Shown: piece after piece, positions 62,554 through 64,000 of the stretch
Layout: each line of letters starts with the position of its first letter
How positions within the stretch are numbered: the stretch's first letter is position 1
From: Chrysomallon squamiferum
Lineage: Eukaryota > Mollusca > Gastropoda > Neomphalida > Peltospiridae
Reading direction: 5' to 3'
Length of the DNA: 64,000 bases
NCBI GenBank assembly: GCA_012295275.1
Contig: CM022665.1
Span: forward strand, 11,619,976 to 11,683,975
The notes under the pieces: generated by a model
Databases searched by the model: none
What the model saw: the letters and a program-made list of their open reading frames with translations, nothing else
What the model was told of the DNA's origin: nothing
Translations under genes and position numbers: made by a program

Positions 62554-64000
62554 CATAGTAGTAGTAGTAAGTTTGACATACATTGATCATAGGTAAGAAA
62601 GGGCCTTCATTTCTGAACTGTTTCCACACTAAATAAGTCTCCAACATACCATATTGAATTTTGAGGAGTAGATATTCTAGTTCAGGTAGACATATGTTTA
62701 CACTTTGACCATTTATGTTGTCTAATATCAAATTACTGATCTGAAATACTCAATCATTTCATTGTTTGACCAAATGTACTAATCACTTTACATCTGAAAA
62801 ATTTCTGAAATTATGTTTATTTTATCCAGGCAATGCTGGATGTGTCCGCAGACCAGGGCTGGCTGGTGACAACACTCAGAGTCATCATGCTCATACAGAT
62901 GGTTGTTCAGGCTAGATGGATTCATGATTCCTCACTGCTGATTCTGCCTCACATCATGCCTTACCATCTACACTGCTTCAGGTAAATTGTAGTTTCATGG
63001 TATAGAGGTATATATGATTTTTACATTTTTCCCACATTCTTCATCCTGCCCCCTGATAAAACATATCATTTCAACTTCAGTGGTCTTAACACTACATGGT
63101 TCAGCATTATTGTTCATTCCTGATTCTGATATGGCTTCTCATTTCTCACAATCCATACCATCTCTATGGCTTTAAGTATATTATATTTCTCTCTGTATAC
63201 ATATTTATATTATTCCTTGTTACTGACTCCATCATGATTCTTCATTCCTCATCCTATCTCATGTTAAACTGTATCATCTTCATTTCTCAGTGGCTGCATT
63301 TGTCATCACTGCTGATTATACTTCATGTGCCTTTCTATCATTTCTGTTGCCTTATTATACTCTCTTCTCTACCAATTGTTAATGATTGGTTTTTCTACCT
63401 GTGATTATGTATGATGTTGCCAAAAATTAAATATTTTCTAATGTTATTATGAGATCAATGGCTACAGGTTCCTTGCTGTTGATCCTTATGTGATTCCTTG
63501 CTTTAATATTGATTCTTACACAGTTACTTATTTTTTATTCTTATATGATCCATCAAGTTAGTTTTTACATGATTTCGTGCTATTTATTCATGTGATTCCT
63601 AACCAGTGATTCTAACATAATTCCTTAATATTGATTTTTATATCATCATTGTTCTTTCATGATTCCTTTGATGATTCCTCATTGATTCTATTTCATTTTT
63701 AGAACTATCATTTCCATTAATGAATTAAATTATTGTGACAAATATGATTTCTAAGTGTTATTTTTGCCATTTCCACACTGTGTTTAAGAACTTTATCAAA
63801 TAAATTCACAATGCTGCTATTACAGTAACAATGCAAATATGATTTTGAATGTACTTAGACATTTCATTAATAATTGTAATGTAAATCTACTTCAGGCCAC
63901 AGAGTAGAGGTGGTGCCAGAAAAAAAGGAACTCCAGATTTGCCTGTTCCCATAGAAACTCTGCCACAGCTTGTGGCAACGTGTGATGGCAATTTTAGACT
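61110..64000 (+). CDS. ASCC3: ASCC3 (ASC-1 complex helicase subunit 3), partial: second Sec63 region
   Basis: Six plus-strand exons: 61110-61221, 61540-61674, 61885-61940, 62091-62253, 62830-62981 and 63896-64000 (cut by the window end). All junctions are GT-AG with consistent phases (2,0,0,2,0,2). The joined protein runs from YYNLDSTDFDVVNKFLSTLV through GRISSYYYLNHMT, ELPVRHNED, SSHTKTQILLHAHF and DQGWLVTTL to LPHIMPYHLHCF and ETLPQLVATCDG. These match the C-terminal Sec63 region of ASCC3, the dual-cassette Ski2-like helicase of the ASC-1 complex (ribosome-collision rescue, alkylation repair). The motifs exclude the sister protein SNRNP200, which reads differently at the PVRHNED and HTK sites. 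Both helicase cassettes and the N-terminus are missing to the left. Confidence 0.88.
61540..61674 (+). CDS. ASCC3: ASCC3 exon B
   Basis: 45 codons, phase 0 to 0. Acceptor TTTCTAG, donor TCT|GTATGT. Encodes DNRSVSPQTLGRISSYYYL and the following helix. Confidence 0.87.
61885..61940 (+). CDS. ASCC3: ASCC3 exon C
   Basis: 56 nt, phase 0 to 2. Acceptor ACATTTCAG, donor AACAG|GTGAAT. Carries the diagnostic ELPVRHNEDHIN segment. Confidence 0.87.
62091..62253 (+). CDS. ASCC3: ASCC3 exon D
   Basis: 163 nt, phase 2 to 0. Acceptor TTTTACAG, donor CAG|GTATTG. Encodes ELAQKLSLN, SSHTKTQILLHAHFSQ and DTKSVLDQAIRIIQ. Confidence 0.88.
62454..62570. repeat. (AGT)n microsatellite in ASCC3 intron
   Basis: An imperfect AGT/AGC/AAT trinucleotide run between exons D and E; reads as Ser or Tyr on opposite strands. 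Confidence 0.93.
62830..62981 (+). CDS. ASCC3: ASCC3 exon E
   Basis: 152 nt, phase 0 to 2. Acceptor TTTATCCAG, donor TTCAG|GTAAAT. Encodes AMLDVSADQGWLVTTL, QMVVQARWIHDSSLL and LPHIMPYHLHCF. Confidence 0.9.
63896..64000 (+). CDS. ASCC3: ASCC3 exon F, cut by window end
   Basis: Acceptor TCTACTTCAG, phase 2. Encodes a basic linker (SRGGARKKG) and IETLPQLVATCDGNF. The intron before it (62982-63895) is AT-rich with no feature. Confidence 0.85.

Noticed and set aside
62270-62731. 153-codon Tyr-rich frame on the minus strand
   Set aside because: Created by the AGT trinucleotide array in an ASCC3 intron.

Overview
The window is AT-rich eukaryotic DNA with spliced genes, GT-AG introns, many long microsatellites (CA, GA/CT, GATA/GACA, AGT, homopolymers) and DNA-transposon remnants. 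The gene content (an SUEL-type lectin plus CUB receptor, a second single-pass receptor with a tyrosine-motif tail, and an animal-type ASCC3) points to an invertebrate metazoan, most likely a mollusc or another lophotrochozoan. That placement is inference; no rRNA or mitochondrial marker is present.

Layout. (1) 205-6786, minus strand: a complete seven-exon gene, with a TATA box, for a 366-residue type I membrane protein: signal peptide, SUEL/galactose-binding lectin, CUB domain, Ser/Thr-rich stalk, transmembrane helix, 40-residue tail. All splice phases agree. (2) About 6.8-53.2 kb: roughly 46 kb with no gene that can be supported. It holds microsatellites, at least ten separate families of degenerate local tandem repeats (unit lengths about 26-300 bp), a few orphan exon-like ORFs, and a few higher-complexity CpG-containing patches that may be regulatory. 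(3) 53284-59680, minus strand: a second single-pass receptor gene. Its ectodomain is an unrecognised, heavily N-glycosylated cysteine module; its tail of about 595 residues is encoded by one exon and carries about ten tyrosine motifs of the SH2-docking type. A TA-flanked Tigger/pogo-like element of 673 bp lies in the intron before the tail exon. (4) 61110-64000, plus strand: six exons of ASCC3 covering the second Sec63 region, with the last exon cut by the window end. No upstream helicase exons are visible anywhere to the left.

The two minus-strand genes share a plan: a phase-1 junction after the signal peptide, symmetric 1-1 extracellular exons, a separate transmembrane exon, then a tail exon. 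This suggests exon-shuffled receptors that could act in one recognition pathway, gene 1 as a lectin/CUB sensor with a short tail and gene 2 as a signalling receptor. The functional link is inference.
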